Below, piece by piece: positions 5,510 through 5,714 of a stretch of 5,714 nt of DNA. The notes beneath the pieces were generated by a model that saw only the letters and a program-made list of their open reading frames with translations, was not told where the DNA came from and did no database searches. The position numbers and the translations under genes are program-made. The DNA lies in contig DHLT01000116.1 in NCBI GenBank assembly GCA_002405405.1, forward strand, positions 1 through 5,714. Reading direction: 5' to 3'. Within the stretch, counting starts at the first letter, position 1; each line of letters begins with the position of its first letter. The stretch is from Ignavibacteria bacterium UBA4661 (GTDB lineage: Bacteria > Bacteroidota > Ignavibacteria > Kapaibacteriales > UBA4661).

Positions 5510-5714
5510 TTATGCAATAATTTTTGTTACGACACCTGCTCCAACTGTACGACCACCTTCGCGGATTGCGAAGCGGAGACCTTCTTCCATCGCAACTGTT
5601 GTGATCAACTCAACAGTCAAATTGTCAAGATTATCACCAGGCATCACCATTTCTGTACCTTCAGGTAATTCTACAATACCTGTAACATCTGTTGTACGGA
5701 AATAGAATTGAGGA
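5510..5714 (-). CDS. tuf: Elongation factor Tu (EF-Tu), C-terminal 67 residues only
   Basis: EF-Tu is the GTPase that carries aminoacyl-tRNA to the ribosomal A site. Only the end of domain III is in the window; the gene continues beyond the right edge, and about 330 residues of a usual ~395-400 are missing. The visible part starts [19 protein letters not shown], continues with [16 protein letters not shown], and ends with the near-invariant [18 protein letters not shown] (residues about 44-61 of the visible part) and VVTKIIA before a TAA stop at 5512-5510. This region folds as a beta-barrel that contacts the T stem of tRNA. Its place directly upstream of rpsJ is the classic str-S10 junction, and a strong hairpin follows it. 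No GTPase motifs are visible because they lie outside the window. Confidence 0.97.
   Translation of the reverse strand, partial: PQFYFRTTDVTGIVELPEGTEMVMPGDNLDNLTVELITTVAMEEGLRFAIREGGRTVGAGVVTKIIA

Noticed and set aside
5352..5705. Plus-strand open frame of 117 codons across the tuf-rpsJ gap
   Set aside because: It runs antisense through the start of rpsJ, the hairpin and the end of tuf; the codons within the hairpin simply translate the palindrome.
1..5714. A hidden new system (defence, mobile or RNA-based) within the window
   Set aside because: Coding density is near complete with known ribosomal genes in canonical order; the only gaps above 35 bases are 70 and 81 bases, and neither can hold a further gene.

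Overview
The window is one uninterrupted stretch of core translation genes, all on the minus strand and read from high to low coordinates. In transcription order it holds the 3' end of tuf (EF-Tu), a GC-rich hairpin, then rpsJ (S10), rplC (L3), rplD (L4), rplW (L23), rplB (L2), rpsS (S19), rplV (L22), rpsC (S3), rplP (L16), rpmC (L29), rpsQ (S17) and the 5' part of rplN (L14). This is the classic bacterial tuf/S10/spc gene order with no gene missing or inserted. tuf and rplN are cut by the window edges.

Organism: a bacterium of moderate to low GC. L16, L14, L2, L3 and L4 carry sequence variants that I associate, from memory, with the Bacteroidota/Chlorobiota (FCB) group, and look closest to Chlorobi/Ignavibacteria/Kapabacteria-like lineages. 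Examples are the L2 segment DHPMGGGEG and the L3 segment GSIGGSSFPSRV. tuf directly upstream of rpsJ and clear Shine-Dalgarno (SD) sequences before most genes argue against Bacteroidia proper, where such sequences are usually absent. This placement is inferred from recalled family patterns, not from a search.

Layout: tuf ends at 5510. The 81-base tuf-rpsJ gap holds a 13-bp GC-rich stem that looks like a terminator or attenuator, and a weak promoter-like motif just ahead of rpsJ. From rpsJ on, the genes are packed with gaps of 2 to 32 bases. The one exception is a 70-base gap before rplB that has no SD sequence. At five junctions the TAA stop codon of one gene forms the first bases of the next gene's SD sequence, so translation is probably coupled along the operon. 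Two genes use non-ATG starts: rpsJ (GTG) and rpsC (TTG). All twelve visible stop codons are TAA.

Function: the products build both ribosomal subunits. S10, S19, S3 and S17 belong to the 30S subunit. L3, L4, L23, L2, L22, L16, L29 and L14 belong to the 50S subunit; L4 and L22 line the exit tunnel, L23 and L29 frame its mouth, and L2, L3 and L16 lie near the peptidyl transferase centre. EF-Tu delivers aminoacyl-tRNA. I found no mobile element, CRISPR array, tRNA, rRNA or unknown gene, and no sign of a previously undescribed system. The points worth a second look concern regulation and translation initiation.
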